Part shown: positions 44,549 through 56,630 of the stretch, piece by piece
How the letters are laid out: the number at the start of each line of letters is the position of its first letter
How positions within the stretch are numbered: position 1 is the first letter of the stretch
Source: Effrenium voratum
Taxonomy: Eukaryota > Sar > Dinophyceae > Suessiales > Symbiodiniaceae
Direction: 5' to 3'
Assembly (NCBI GenBank): GCA_963377175.1
Contig: CAUJNA010001224.1
Coordinates: 1,072,501 to 1,136,500, forward strand
DNA: 64,000 nt
The notes under the pieces: model-generated
What the model was told of the DNA's origin: nothing
Seen by the model: only the letters and a program-made list of their open reading frames with translations
Database searches by the model: none
Program-made: the position numbers and the translations under genes

Positions 44549-45472
44549 CTGGCAGGGCCCGAGTTGGCAGAATAAAACCCCAGCGACGTTCTATCCGGGT
44601 TTGCTGATCTCTGTGAGAGGCTCGGAGCAACCCTGAAACAGTCCAAGGCCGTCTAGCCGGAGGCAAGCCATCTTGAGGTGAGCTGAATGAGAGACGTGCA
44701 CCACAAGACAGCAAGCGGGGTCGTTGGAGAACCGGGAAACCAAAATGGTTCAACATACAATATGGTCGTGGACATGTACGCAGGCGGCACTCGGTGTTGT
44801 GCAGCACAAAGATTTTCCAAGCAAAGGTATGTGACGTCTCGCACCCTTTTGGCCTCTTACTGCCTCTTTCCCTCACTGACCCAGCTCTCAGCGAAAGCCG
44901 GGCTATGTTGGGCGGGTGCTCCGTACAGCAAGATCGAGCTCCGCCATGCCATATTTCATGTCATTATCTGCGAGAGCGTGTCTTCAACCACAGGATACAC
45001 CTAAAGCCAGCACATGACCCATGCTCAGTATTCCTTCTGCTCCCGCCATGCGAATGTATCTTGGCGAGCAACTTCCGCCTTGCACTGGTCCATGCTACGG
45101 CTACGACACCCCCTTTCACCGCAGTAAAAGGAGGGACTCAATGCGTATTCCTAGACTCTTCCCCTGCGATGTTTTGCTTCAAGTATCCCACAACCCATTG
45201 TAGTTCTTCAGGCCCTCACAGTACAGGCGGGGTATCGACCGGCATAGTTACTAGTCCACTAGTAGCTTTGGTTGTGATGACCCTTTCAGGGTTGTTTCAG
45301 AGACCAGGTCACAAAATAAGAAAGCTGCTGCCAAAATAACAGCGAAACCAAGGGACCCCATACTGGCCCATACCGATTCCTTCCCTTATTGTGTGGTTTG
45401 GTTGATTTGGATCCCAAGTCCTCTTCCCTTGTGGTTTTGTGGTTCGGTTCGGTTCGGTTTTCAGCTTCGCAC

Positions 45473-45582
45473 TTCCCCGCCCGCGCATCGCGTTGCAGCC
45501 CAACGGCCCGAAGCCGCTGCGCCTGCCGTGGCTTCCTCCGAGCCGCTGCTCCAGCCGCGCAAGCGGCCGGTGCGGAGCTCGC
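45473..45582 (-). CDS. Probable exon, Ala/Arg/Gly-rich, frame undetermined
   Basis: Bounded by acceptor GACCACTCCAG and donor GTGCGAAG. Two frames are open and GC3-rich: one reads ELRTGRLRGWSSGSEEATAG, the other ASSAPAACAAGAAARRKPRQ. Likely joined to the basic terminal exon downstream. Confidence 0.4.
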
Positions 45583-45756
45583 CTGGAGTGGTCCAGCGTC
45601 CCATGGGAAAAACGGATGCCTTGGACATAGGAGGAGCTGATAGGACATCGTGCCAGTTTTGGAGCAGCTTTCTTGAAACGTTTTGGGTTTGCCGCTTGTC
45701 AAAAAAAAGCTGGTTGCTTTGTGGAACCCAGATAAAACGAGTCAGCGTTCTGGTGG

Positions 45757-45842
45757 TTTTGTGGTGGTGTGGTGGCGGTGGTGGTGGTGGTGGTGGTGGT
45801 GGCGGTGGTGGTGGCGGCGGCGTTGGCGGCGGCGGTGGTGGT
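45757..45842. repeat. GGT/GGC microsatellite
   Basis: Imperfect (GGT)n/(GGC)n. Reverse frames give poly-Pro or poly-His artefacts. Confidence 0.95.
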
Positions 45843-47308
45843 GCCACGGGATTGAACTGCGTCCCACCGCAGTGGAGCCCCAAGTGTTCTGATTGTCTTT
45901 CATTGAAAAGAAGTGCGGTTGCCCCTCAGAGCTCTGAAGGTTTCTTATTTGCTTTCACATTTTGCTGGCACCATCAGATCACACAAAGCACACGTTAGTG
46001 TGTTAGTGGGAGGCCAGGGTGACAAACTGATCGATGCTGGTTCAAACGATTTGTCCTTGAAACCTGGACACCTTGGCATGCCGTTGGCACAATTAAAACA
46101 ATAGCTGCAGCGCAGGCCAACTGCAGTGTTAACTTTTGTTGAAGCTAATGACAAACCGGGGGTTTACTGTATGTGGCATGACCCTGCGACATCGTAGCTG
46201 TTCAAAACATCAGCCCAAAGGCACACAGCTCCTCTAAGGCCCCACACCGAAAGGCTCAGTCTCACGGTGCCCTGCCAAACGCGAGTCAGCACTTCGAAAA
46301 GGCTGGTAGGTGGGATAGGGCTTGAGGTTGCAGCCAAGTTAAGCTCCTGTTAGACAACACAGTGATCCAGCCCTCCACACACATGCCTTACGGCATCTTA
46401 TGGCATTCTCATATTTCAGTGGGCTTGATTCCGGGATCCTGTTAGACGGCATCTGCACTCACTTTCCGAGTAAAGCCGCTATCTCTTGCCCAGCCAAGCT
46501 GCTCTGCCGGCTGCTCCAAGTCATGTGTCTGACCCGCAACATGAGGAGCTTGTTTCAGGGTCAAAGATTGGATGATCACCCGGAAAGCTTCTAAGGCACC
46601 TATGCGGGAACAGTTAACATCCGAACATTGTGCCCAATCTGCCCTGTTCTCCGCCGTCTGCACCAATGACGAATCATACTTAACGTATTGGCAAGGCTTC
46701 ATCGTGGCTGAGCTCATTCTATGGTTCTGCCCTGGCCATAGGTAGTAATGACGAGCCAGTTGTAGCTTGACAACCTCCAAATTGACCGTCCTACGCTGTA
46801 ATCGGGGCATAAGATCTCAGGCGCTTCCAATGCCAATGCGCATGCTCCCACACAACATTCAGCTCCACGACGGGAAGAACTTAGGTGGTAGGTAGCCTAA
46901 CGTTCACTTCATCGCACAGAATTCTCACGACAAATGAATGCTGGGCATTTCATCGTGCCTTTTGTTATCCAGTTGACTATCTTGCTGCTGTCGTGCATGT
47001 GTGTGTGTGTGAAACAAGGTTTAAATCAGGCTCCAAAGGGCATCAACAATACCGCTAAATCAAGTTATATGTTCAGCGGCAAACACAGTAATCACGTCGA
47101 ACTGTTGTTGCTTGTCTCTTTCTGCAATTGCAAAATGGCCGGCTAGTCGCGCCACATCAGCAATGGCAAATCGGCGGTTAGCCGGCAGTTAGCAAAGAAC
47201 AGCGAAAGACTGTTGAATTGAATAATCTGAGAAACCCCCAAAATTATAGGCATCCGTCTGGTTTTCCTTTAAAACCACCCCACAAAGGGTCGCTTAAAAA
47301 AGACACAC
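45843..47308. other. No supported gene
   Basis: No splice-bounded biased block was seen. A 122-codon minus ORF at 46442-46810 has unremarkable composition. Confidence 0.45.
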
Positions 47309-47429
47309 CGTCTTTTTTGTGGGCACCATCAGCCATGTTCGCTCAATTCGCGTGCCTGGCACCGCACGCTCCTCCTGTTTTTTGAGCAAAGTGGATTTGG
47401 ATTCGGCCTTGGGCAAATCGGTGGACATC
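47309..47429 (-). CDS. Unassigned exon
   Basis: The frame reads MSTDLPKAESKSTLLKKQEE, then RAVPGTRIERTWLMVPTKKT. The acceptor AAGCCCCCAG directly precedes an ATG, which may be internal or the initiator. Donor GTGTGTC. Confidence 0.45.
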
Positions 47430-47984
47430 CTGGGGGCTTGTCCAACTGAACCGTTTAGTGAGGGCCTTGGGCCATATGACCTACGACTCATACAAGTTCA
47501 ATCGAGCAATCGCCACTCACTCTGGAACACAAAGGGCAAAGGAGGCATTCGGCAACTCGCCCATGTTGTTCCGTAGAATACAAGCAATGCTGCCAGTGCC
47601 AATGTGCATTGCTGTGTGACACAGCGCCTGATGAGAGGAGCTTAATAACAACACATTGGCAACCAATTACAACCAAGCGAATACAGCAGGCATAGCAATT
47701 GGACTCTGCCCTCGTTATCTGACAACGGACGCTGACTTTTTGGACGACCGCCACTCAAAGCGATCTCTAGAAGAGGGCGGGGGCAGAGAGTAACACGTAG
47801 ACGCCGGCATCCGGTCCTATGGGATCCCTCAACAAGTTGATGACTGCCTTTGCTGAATAGAAACCGGAAGGTAGATCCCATATCTGGAGAATTGGATGTG
47901 CTGAGCACAAAATGAAAAATCACAATCCCAAGCGCAGAATGCAACATTCTGGACAAGACGGCTAAAGCACATACTGACTGAAAG

Positions 47985-48158
47985 CTATTCCATGCAATAG
48001 AGAGGGACTTCATAGGGCTCGCCCTGGAAAGTTGCACTTCGCTCCTGACCCAGGCGCTTCTCCTTCTGCTTGTTACGCATCGCCTGCGAGAGCTGCGATG
48101 AAGGTCCCACAAGCTGGAAGTCACAAACCAGATGGGCCACCTCGACTGGGCCTAGGTC
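47985..48158 (-). CDS. Unassigned exon beside a family I element
   Basis: The frame reads DLGPVEVAHLVCDFQLVGPS, then SQLSQAMRNKQKEKRLGQER and SATFQGEPYEVPLYCME, then TAG. The acceptor CTACTGGAG lies in the TIR of the family I element at 48151. The upstream side of the element could not be joined in frame. The exon may end earlier, at a GT after GAA. Confidence 0.5.
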   Translation of the reverse strand, partial: DLGPVEVAHLVCDFQLVGPSSQLSQAMRNKQKEKRLGQERSATFQGEPYEVPLYCME

Positions 48159-48264
48159 CTCCAGTAGAGAGGTTAGAATAGGGGGACTTTTTTTTCTGCA
48201 GTCTATTTTAGTACGGGAACCCTCCCCTAAAAAAAGGTAAAAGGGCACTACTGGGGGACCTAGG
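48151..48264. mobile_element. Family I introner-like TIR element, copy d
   Basis: The clearest copy: ends cctaggtcctccagtag / ctactgggggacctagg are 17 bp inverted repeats with one mismatch. The core has ctttttttctgcag, gggaaccctcccc and aaaaaaaggtaaaagggc. Size is 114 bp. Confidence 0.8.
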
Positions 48265-49070
48265 GGCGTTCAACTGGTGAATGCCCAATATCATCACATA
48301 TTCTGCCCGATGCCCGGACATAACATGTGCACTGCCACAGGACTCTGTTGCCTTTCCGTGGTGCAGGCCTCTAGGTCTAAACAGGACTCCGGGAAATAAT
48401 CATGTTTGTCATGCACCGCTGATGGCAAGTGGCAACCTGTCCGATGGTTGGATTAGCGCTGTTCAAAGGGCGCCCAGTTCTGACAAACCAATAGAATTGG
48501 GCTGGGGACACTGCTCTGACAGAACACTTAGCAGAGCTTGGGGGGTGTCTATTTCCCATCAGCATTGAACCCTGCAAATAATCGTTGAGGAGTACAATTA
48601 AAGCAAGTTCGAACCAAAAAAGACTGGCCAATGGAAATAACCTCCGCTCAAAGAGCTCACATCGGGAGCTCCGAGCCAGCACACAGCATCCGTGAATCGA
48701 ACAAAACAATGACTTGTGCTAATTGTGCTTGTTGGAAACCGGCGAAACAGGGCAGCTTGATACGCTTGCATGTTGCTAAAGGCACGTCAGGAAACATTTC
48801 ATTGATCCTCCCCAATTCTTCCAGCCACTTGGACGCTGAGCGAGCGGCCATTCGGCACCGGAGAGGTAGCGCAATTCATGTCAACAAACAAATGTGAGCT
48901 GGCAATGATGGTGCTGGGTCTGTTGTGCGGTTGGGCTAGCTGCTTTACTGGTGGCCATCTGACGGGGTAAGCTTGGCAAATCAAAGACTTGAACCTCAAG
49001 ATGTTGCAGCAAAGCACTGCAAGCATGAAGCAGCTACTACTCAATGATACATTGTCTGACACAAATGCAG

Positions 49071-49195
49071 TGCTCCAAACGGAGATCCATGTCCCTACTT
49101 GGTGAGCCAAGCAACGCCAAGCGACGGCGCGCCAGTGCAGACTTCATTGGCGCCTTGTCAACCTTCGGTGGATCCCTTTCCGAGTCAAAACGCCG
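49071..49195 (+). CDS. Plus-strand exon, basic/Ser-rich
   Basis: The plus frame reads CSKRRSMSLLGEPSNAKRRR, then ASADFIGALSTFGGSLSESK. Acceptor ACAAATGCAG and donor GTGGTC. KRRR is a possible nuclear signal. No family recognised. Confidence 0.45.
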
Positions 49196-49402
49196 GTGGT
49201 CATGCAAACAAATCCTAGCGGCATCCTACCTGGCAAAGGAAAGCTTCTGGGAGTTGCCTGCACAAACTCTATTCCTACATGTTGAACCAGCTGCCAGTAG
49301 CTCCAGGTGGCGCAAAGTCACACTGAACTTCGATTAGAACCAAGCGGAATTACCATACAAGCCAGGCTACTAAACATATGCCAAGCATATTGGGTTCAGG
49401 TT

Positions 49403-49565
49403 GATGATGATGATGACGATGACGATGACGGTGATGATGACGACGACGCCGATGAACATGCTGAGGATGGTGAAGATGATGCGGTTGCTGCTGCTTCGTA
49501 GTGGCGATGATGATAATGATGATGATGATGAAGAAGAAGAAGCTGATGATGCTGCTGATGACGAT
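49403..49565. repeat. GAT/GAC microsatellite
   Basis: An imperfect (GATGAC)n tract in two blocks. Poly-Asp, poly-Met and poly-His frames are artefacts. Confidence 0.95.
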
Positions 49566-50977
49566 GTGCACGATCGTCATTATGTTGGTATATGGCCCTA
49601 CATATCATTGCGATGATCATTCAATTGTGACCATGAAGGTGCTCTCAGAAGCCGTTCTGTGGCAAAATGCTGCACCACAACCACATGCCTGTGCCACAGA
49701 ACGAGCCGCAACAAGGACGACATGCACAGCATCCTGCAACAAGTGCCAATAAGCCCTCAAGGACATAAGGAACGCCAGCTTGTGAAAAGCAAGAACAGGA
49801 CGTTACACAAAAGCCAAAACATGAACACAAATATTCAACAAGAACCGCACAAGTAAGAAATCAAGCAAGCAAGCAAGCAAACAAACAACAAGCCGGAGAA
49901 CCATCTGACCAACAAACACACAAAACACAGTACAGCTGCACACGTGGCTGGGGGCATTTCCAAACAAATGCGCGATGCTAGCTTCATTTCCTTCTGGCCC
50001 TCTGGCAGTCAGATGAAGTGGTCACATTGGCCAGGCAAGCATGTGACACCATCTTCTGCTTGAAGCTGGTGCAGACCACATATGTACATATTAATTCTGC
50101 ACGCGTTGTGCATCAATCAGACTTTTCGTGCCTTCTGCCTGCAGCAAGCTGGCACAAGCTGCATTGGCTGTTGGCAGCTCTGGGCGCCAAACGTTCAACT
50201 AACAACAGAAAACCGGAATAGGTTAGCGTGGCCTGTCGCAATGTCCATCATCATTCAAAGAGTCAAGACCGACCTTCCAGCTACAGTGGCAATCTTTCAA
50301 GCAGACATGGGGAGCAAACATGTTGACGCCCCACACTTGCATTGCAAATATAGGAAGGAAGGATTTCCCGAGACCTGTACTACGACACAGATTCATAGTC
50401 TCTGTCGGCTGACTCCAGCACACTGACGGGTTGGCCGTCATATGGCATGAATCGGCAACCACCGAGGATAGAGTGTCGCCCTGAGTTGCTTTCACAGCTC
50501 TCCTGACACCATGAACAAGCAAGAACTTCAAACCCACGCCTAAACCATGCTAAACCCTAAGACCTTGAAGCTCGCAACCCGACCAGGGGCCAGATGGGCT
50601 AAACGCACAATGCTGTTTGCGCTTACTTGTTGTCCAATGAAACTGCAGTGGCTTTGAACAAAGGCAGCATGGTGTCAGAATGACATTCTCGCGGCTTCAT
50701 TCATTTGGCGGTGCAGCAGAAAGGAGTTCATTAGCTACGATGAAATTCAAGAAAGCGAGTTGTTACAATCACTGCTCTGCCTTAAAAGCAACTTTGGTTC
50801 ACCAGGGAGATTTTGTGATCGGCTAAGTTCGTTGCCATGGGCTCTTAGACTATCCTGGATGTCTACTCACGGGGTTATCCCCTCAGGCTCCCTTGAGGCT
50901 ATGCGCAACACCAAGAACTCATCTATTAGGGATCGGAGTTGAAAAAAAAATCAGCGGAAGACCGACCAGCGGAACAG

Positions 50978-51089
50978 TTTGGGGGACTTGCCATGGCCAA
51001 ACATCAAGTTTCCGGGAGTGTTTGATCCCTGGACACATTCGGAACCAAGACACCGCGGTGCCTTGGGCAACCAGGAGGACGGCCTCAGG
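50978..51089 (+). CDS. Probable plus-strand exon
   Basis: The plus frame reads GDLPWPNIKFPGVFDPWTHS, then EPRHRGALGNQEDGLR. Acceptor GCGGAACAG and donor GTTTCC. Minus frames over the same bases are open but less natural. Unassigned. Confidence 0.4.
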
Positions 51090-51559
51090 GTTTCCAGCAG
51101 GGGGGGGGCAACATGGCGTTGACATGCGTCGCAGGGTGGCTCAACCCGGGAGTCAGGGTCGACATTTGGTCCCTGGGAAAGCAAAACGAAAGGATGCCAA
51201 ACAATTGGTCTACCATTGGTCTACCCGTATGCGGTTTTGGCCATCTTTTACAAGGCTCGTAGCTACCCCGATGGTTAGGCCAATGTGTGATCATCCACTG
51301 ACAAGCCGAAGAACCACTGTCTTTCTGGTCATGCTGACAAACATATGTATAAACTATATCTAACAATGAATGGTTGTCCCAGGCCAGGCAACACCAGCAA
51401 GCTAAATTAGAATGACTGGTGCAGCATGGGTCCGGAACAAAGTATGGGGCCCATCAAAGTGACATCCGCCACATCCTGCAAATAGTGGCATCAAGGGAAA
51501 GCAACCCAACAATTGTCTTGAAAAACCCCTGCCAAAAAATCAAAGGGGCTCAGTCTCAC

Positions 51560-51632
51560 GCGCTCTCCATCTCTCTATGGCCGCTGCAAGAAGGAGCCCG
51601 ATGACCGCCAATAGAGCGGGCCACCACTCCAC
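51560..51632 (-). CDS. Possible membrane-helix exon
   Basis: The minus frame reads VEWWPALLAVIGLLLAAAIE then RWRA, one transmembrane helix. Acceptor AAGCTTGGCAG and donor GTGAGA are good. Opposite-strand coding is suggested 80 bp away, so one of the two may be wrong. Confidence 0.4.
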
Positions 51633-51707
51633 CTGCCAAGCTTTGGAGGAAAGAGGGTCAGAATTTCTACCAAACAATGGTTCATCTGACCAAATTTCAC
51701 CCACGAG

Positions 51708-51798
51708 CGCTTTGAATCGCGCCGTGTTTCTTCTGGAGGAGAGGTGTGCCCAAGAAGGCTTGGAGAAGGGAAGGCACAACTTTGAAGATCCCGACAAG
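51708..51798 (+). CDS. Possible plus-strand exon, strand uncertain
   Basis: The plus frame reads ALNRAVFLLEERCAQEGLEK, then GRHNFEDPDK, ending at GACAAG|GTTGG. A minus frame (NLVGIFKVVPSLLQAFLGTP) with donor GTGGGT is about as good and would pair with the membrane-helix exon. Confidence 0.35.
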
Positions 51799-52189
51799 GT
51801 TGGTGCTCGAAATCGAAAGTAGAAGCAACAGGCTTCATGCAGATTGCAGACCATCGCGAATAGGCTGCATGATTGAATCCGCATAGCTTTGAAATGAAAC
51901 TCCAGTCAACTAAAGCACTAGATGCAGCTATCAGGGCGCCATGTGTAGCTATTGGTCAGAAAAGGAGATGAGACAAAGCGCTCGAGTCGCTTTGAACTTG
52001 GCTGCACCATTATAGCCCCACGCCATGGTCTCAAGTGGCCCTGATAGTTGGTGCGACATGTTCAAAGCGACCTGTAGCTGGGAATGGTTCATTAAGGCGT
52101 CATGATCAGCCAATACATGCCAGCCCGCAGATCTGAATTCTCCTGCCCCACAATCAGCTTAAATTCATCCTGTGCAAGGTCACACTCAC

Positions 52190-52244
52190 TTGCCCTGATT
52201 AGCCAGGCAGGCACTGATTTCCGACCTTCTGGCTTGTTTGTCTT
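52190..52244 (-). CDS. Weak exon candidate
   Basis: The minus frame reads KTNKPEGRKSVPAWLIRA, ending at a good GTGAGTG donor. The acceptor is weak (CTTGGAAAG). Confidence 0.25.
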
Positions 52245-53574
52245 TCCAAGATTTCGAAGACAACCCCATTTCTCAAGGGGATAAACACCCAAGGCACCCA
52301 CCAACAACTCAAACAACAACTTCACGCATGATCCGCGATGTGTGTATTTAAGAAAAGACTGCCAGACCATTGTATCCAGAAATAAGATGTATACCGAATT
52401 TAAGAAGGCACCAACCTTAGCCAAGCAATATGTCATGCTACTGTAGTCAGGGCTTCCACCAAACTACACGGGAATGCCAGGCACACCCAGGGCACTGCAA
52501 AACCATGAGGCACCTTCCTACACCTGGCAGTTCAGTACAACAAATCCTTGGCGACAGCAGTTACTCAGACCAAGGCGGCGTTCTGCTTCTGCTCGGCTGC
52601 CAACACAGCCTACGGCAGCTTTGGAGAGACGACCACAAGTTTTGTGGATGGACTAGCTTCGGATACGATTGCTTGTTTGGACTCCTCTGCGCGTCCAAGT
52701 CAAGAGCCAGAATGATTTTCTGTCGTACCTAATCCCTTAGTTAGGCCCGGGTGGCCTTGGGAGCGCACAAACCCTCGAAACAAAACAACATGACTCAACT
52801 ACCTCGATCTTAAGCCGCGTTCGTCGGCGTGCCCAGAAATACAGCACAATGCCATACACAATCGCAACAAGTAAATGTTCAAAACATCGCTTCGTGGCAT
52901 GCGCGGGCGTGCGTAGATGCAACCATGTAATTGTGCATGCACAACATGCGCAGGTATACTGAGTACACGGGTGAATGACAGCACATACATTGCAGTCAGT
53001 CATTGCTGGCTCCGTCAAACTCTCTCTCTCTCTCACACACAGGGTGGTGTGCGCCTGTCAATGGCCAAACAGGCAATGCCTATTAACCTGATGTCGTTTC
53101 ATCAAGGAGACGGCAATGCACACATGCCCATACCATATCATCCATCCCATGTTGCCTCAGCAAGCCGAGTCTTGGAAAAGACAGGTTGGGCCAGTCTATG
53201 CCGCCGGACCAGAGATGTCACGCAGTGCAACCTGTTTAAACGTAATGTGTGCAGAAAATGTGCAACACTGTCACCCAAGCACATTGACTAGCCCAAATCC
53301 CTGCTCGAAAGCAAGAAGGTGTTAACTGGCATGTTGTCATTGCCTGCTCAAGAGGCTGCCATCAGCAAATCACAATGCTGATCACCTCGTCGGAACTGAT
53401 CAAAGTCTGATAGGGCCCAGCTGGTGCATTTGCCTTTGGCCAAGAGTCAACACAGAAAGCCCACACCCAACTCTCAGGAAGCCTCCTCCCCTTCAAGATT
53501 TGTTTCCTTTACTAAAATAAACACTACTATCTTGTTTAGATGCCATATAAATTAAGAAAGATATTAAACCAGGG

Positions 53575-53765
53575 TGGCTTTTGCCACCCTCGCCCGTGGC
53601 GGGAAGGCCCCGTTCCGCCACACGCCCCGGGGCCGGGGGCGTTTTAAGGTGCCCGCCGTCTCCAGTGCATCAGCGATGTCGGCAGCAACTGCCAGGCGAG
53701 CGCTGGTTAAAATGTGGCGGAAGCAGCCCGTCAAAAGCCGACACGCTCCACACACTGTTAAAACA
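53575..53765. other. GC-rich coding-like block, strand undetermined
   Basis: The plus frame reads FATLARGGKAPFRHTPRGRG, then VSSASAMSAATARRALVKMW. A minus frame reads SARLAVAADIADALETAGTL after acceptor TTTTAACCAG. Both are GC3-rich, so only one exon of unknown strand is claimed. A perfect hairpin sits at its edge (53573). Confidence 0.4.
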
Positions 53766-54471
53766 CGCCTGAAACACAACACGTCGAAAGGCAGAAGCAC
53801 AAAACTCACCTGCAGCCCAAACACCTGAGACCCCCAGCAAAATCTCCCTTCTGAAGCCAAGCTTTTTGAGGCGTCCATGGTATCGCAGGGAGATAGGGGT
53901 GGTTTCACTACACCGGAGCTTGTTTTTTTCCTGTTGGCCTTAAGGAGGTTTTGCGCAGCCAGAGAGTTGTGCTTGCCCTTGGGTTCAAGCGGAGAATTAT
54001 CTTCCCACACCTTTCGGTCAGCTTTCATGATTGTTGGGTAACTGTCCTCTCATGTTTATGGTTCAAGCAAGGCACTATAAAATGCCATTGCAAGCATTTG
54101 GAAGCAAGAGTGGAATGCCTCACTCCAGGCATGGTGAAATAGGAAATAGGTTCTGCGATCCGAGAGAGGTGGCGGATGTTAATTTTCAGAACCTGGCCGT
54201 CTCTTGTCTGCCTTGTTCTCTATTGGCTTGTCACGGATGAGAAAGGCGCTCTGCTGAACACACATAAACACACGCGCGCACGTACACACAGAGACTGCAC
54301 ACCAAGTCAGATGAGGCTCAAGCAAATACGGACATCTGAACAACTGTAAGCTGCCAGGTTGACACTGTCAGCGCCATTTCTCAGCTCGCACGTGTCAAAA
54401 CGATCAAAACCATTGCTTGGTGTACCGTTGCGAGAAACAACAAACAACATACCTTGGCGAGGTTGTCACAC

Positions 54472-54537
54472 CAGCTTGCCCGACCCACGCGTCGACGCGT
54501 TCCCTTTCGTTTCGCTGCTCCCGCCGCTCAGGTCTTT
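54472..54537 (-). CDS. Probable short exon, Ser/Gly-rich
   Basis: The minus frame reads KDLSGGSSETKGNASTRGSG then KL. Acceptor GGCCTGCAG, donor GTGTGAC. A plus frame is also open but less biased. Confidence 0.35.
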
Positions 54538-54849
54538 CTGCAGGCCTTTGGCACAAGCAGATGAATGCTCAGTGGAACCATGGCCACATCAGCCGTCAGT
54601 TGAATTGGTCGTCCGTGGGATTGAGTCATGGACCCCAATTGGCGAAAAGGTCTGGTAGATCATGGGAAATACAGAGATGTTGTCCGAATTACCGCGTCAT
54701 CCCTTCCAAGCAAGGCTACAAAGGTCATATGCCAAGCACGAAAGTGCCTCGTGCTACGAAATGACAAATCAGTCACGTACACACATGCCGGCATCATGTA
54801 CAGGAATACTGGACTTGCGATATACACATGTGTTTGTAAGTGCCCGTGT

Positions 54850-55092
54850 TTGTATACGTATGTGTATGTATAAATATATATGCATATGTATATGTATGTG
54901 TACATGCATATGCATATGTAGGTATGTGTATATGTATTATATATATATGTATGTGTATATGCATTTGTATATGTATATGTATACATACATGTATAGATAT
55001 GCATGCATGCATGCATACATGTATCTATCTATCCATCCATCCATCCATCCATCCATCCATCCATCCATCCATCCATCCATCTATCTATGTGT
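54850..55092. repeat. TATG and ATCC microsatellites
   Basis: (TATG)n variants at 54850-55015, then (ATCC)n at 55028-55080. The overlapping Tyr/Ile and Ser/Ile-His-Pro frames are artefacts. Confidence 0.9.
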
Positions 55093-56488
55093 GTGTGTGC
55101 GCTGGTTTGTTTGCATGGCTGCAGCTCTTCATCGATACACATGACTATGCAAGCATAGTGGTCGTGTCTACGCTCCCCAGAAGTGATGTGCTTAGCAAAG
55201 GAGACAGCAAGGCGAGCCTTGGTCAGAACGTGACAAAGGAAAGGAGGCCGCTTTCGCGTTCCACTGGGCCGGTGCCGTCTGCAATGGAGGCATCTTCACC
55301 TGTACAAAAAGGTTTGTACAGTCACTGCCAAAGTGTTGATCCGAAGCAGGAAAACCACGGCGACGCTGGCGCTGAATGTATATAATTTCATGTCATGGTT
55401 TCTCTCGGCTTGTGTTTGCATCGTCTCTGCTGACGGTTGAACATTTCAGTGCAACATGTCGATGACTGAACATGCCACCAGAGCACCACCCCGGGTCCAC
55501 TTACAAAAAAGGGAATTTCCGGGAATTTCCAGGTACTGTATCCGTTCTGGCAACTGACGCAAAGAACCTCAATTTGGACCCCTCCGGTTGTCAGAGACTC
55601 CCGGAATCTCTGACATCTCACAGCCCAGAGCTAGCATTCGCTCAGGAAAGGCAAGCTGCTGCTGCACTGGTACCTCGGCTGAGGCATCCGCAGCGTCTTC
55701 TAAGCGCCTTTAGCTCAGAACCTGCTGCGAAGCTTACTTGGGCAATGCAAAAAGCAAAGCCACTTTGATTCAACAATCGCAACACGCAGCATTTCTTGCT
55801 TGCACCGGTCTACAGCCAGCAAATTGTTTCGCAAATGAGAGGTGCGCGCGGCAATCCTCAGCAGCAAAGCTCAGTGAAGATTTCTAGGTGCCTCATTGCC
55901 AACTCCGTATTTCGTTTGATCCTTGCCAAAGCACATTAAGGACACTATGCAGCAAGTACTCTGACACATCTTGAGAATGCCCATACCATCAAGCTAGCAA
56001 GAGGCGGTAAACAAGAGCCGTGCTGCCCCATCTCGCAACATTCAACTGACCACAAGCCAGTTGTTAAGTCGCCCAGCAAGCCACAACACACTTATCAATC
56101 CCGTGCATGCAGGCAGTGCTCTCAAATGATGCATCGCCGCGAAGCAAATCAGCGATCTGGACAGAACACTACGTATAGCTCACAAACAGAAAAGAAGGAA
56201 TCTCGCCAGTTAAGGACGTCCATCATGTAAGCTCGTTGTACCCCCGGATGAGCTCATGCGAATTTGTGCCGAGTGATGGTGTATCGCAACCATCTAGATT
56301 TCTCCCACCACTTCGAACCAAATGTCGCCGTGGTCCAACCACCTGAGCCCAGTTGACACACTTTCTGGGATGCTCACTCTGAGAATTATCAGAATCGAGC
56401 CTACGATTTAAACACACCTCCAGGTTCCACATGGTCCTCTGACCAACAAGTCTTGCTGTCACAAGAGTTGCAAGTTGGAGCCCTAAAC
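55093..56488. other. No supported gene
   Basis: A plus ORF ending near 55768 (ELAFAQERQAAAALVPRLRH) has mixed support and was not called. Confidence 0.4.
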
Positions 56489-56630
56489 CGCCGAACACGG
56501 CATGCATCGCAGTCGACTTGACGCTCGAGCGGCTTGCCACGATGGCCAGCATGGCGCCAACGGGCGCCCAGGGCCCGGCGTCGGGAAGATCGCAGCAGGC
56601 GTCGCCCGAGACGAGTCTCAAGCGCAACAC
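56489..56630 (-). CDS. Unassigned exon with hydrophobic stretch
   Basis: The frame reads VLRLRLVSGDACCDLPDAGP, then WAPVGAMLAIVASRSSVKST. Strong acceptor GCGTTCTTCCAG, donor GTTTAG, very high GC3. One possible membrane segment (PVGAMLAIVA). The plus frame over the same bases is less biased. Confidence 0.5.
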
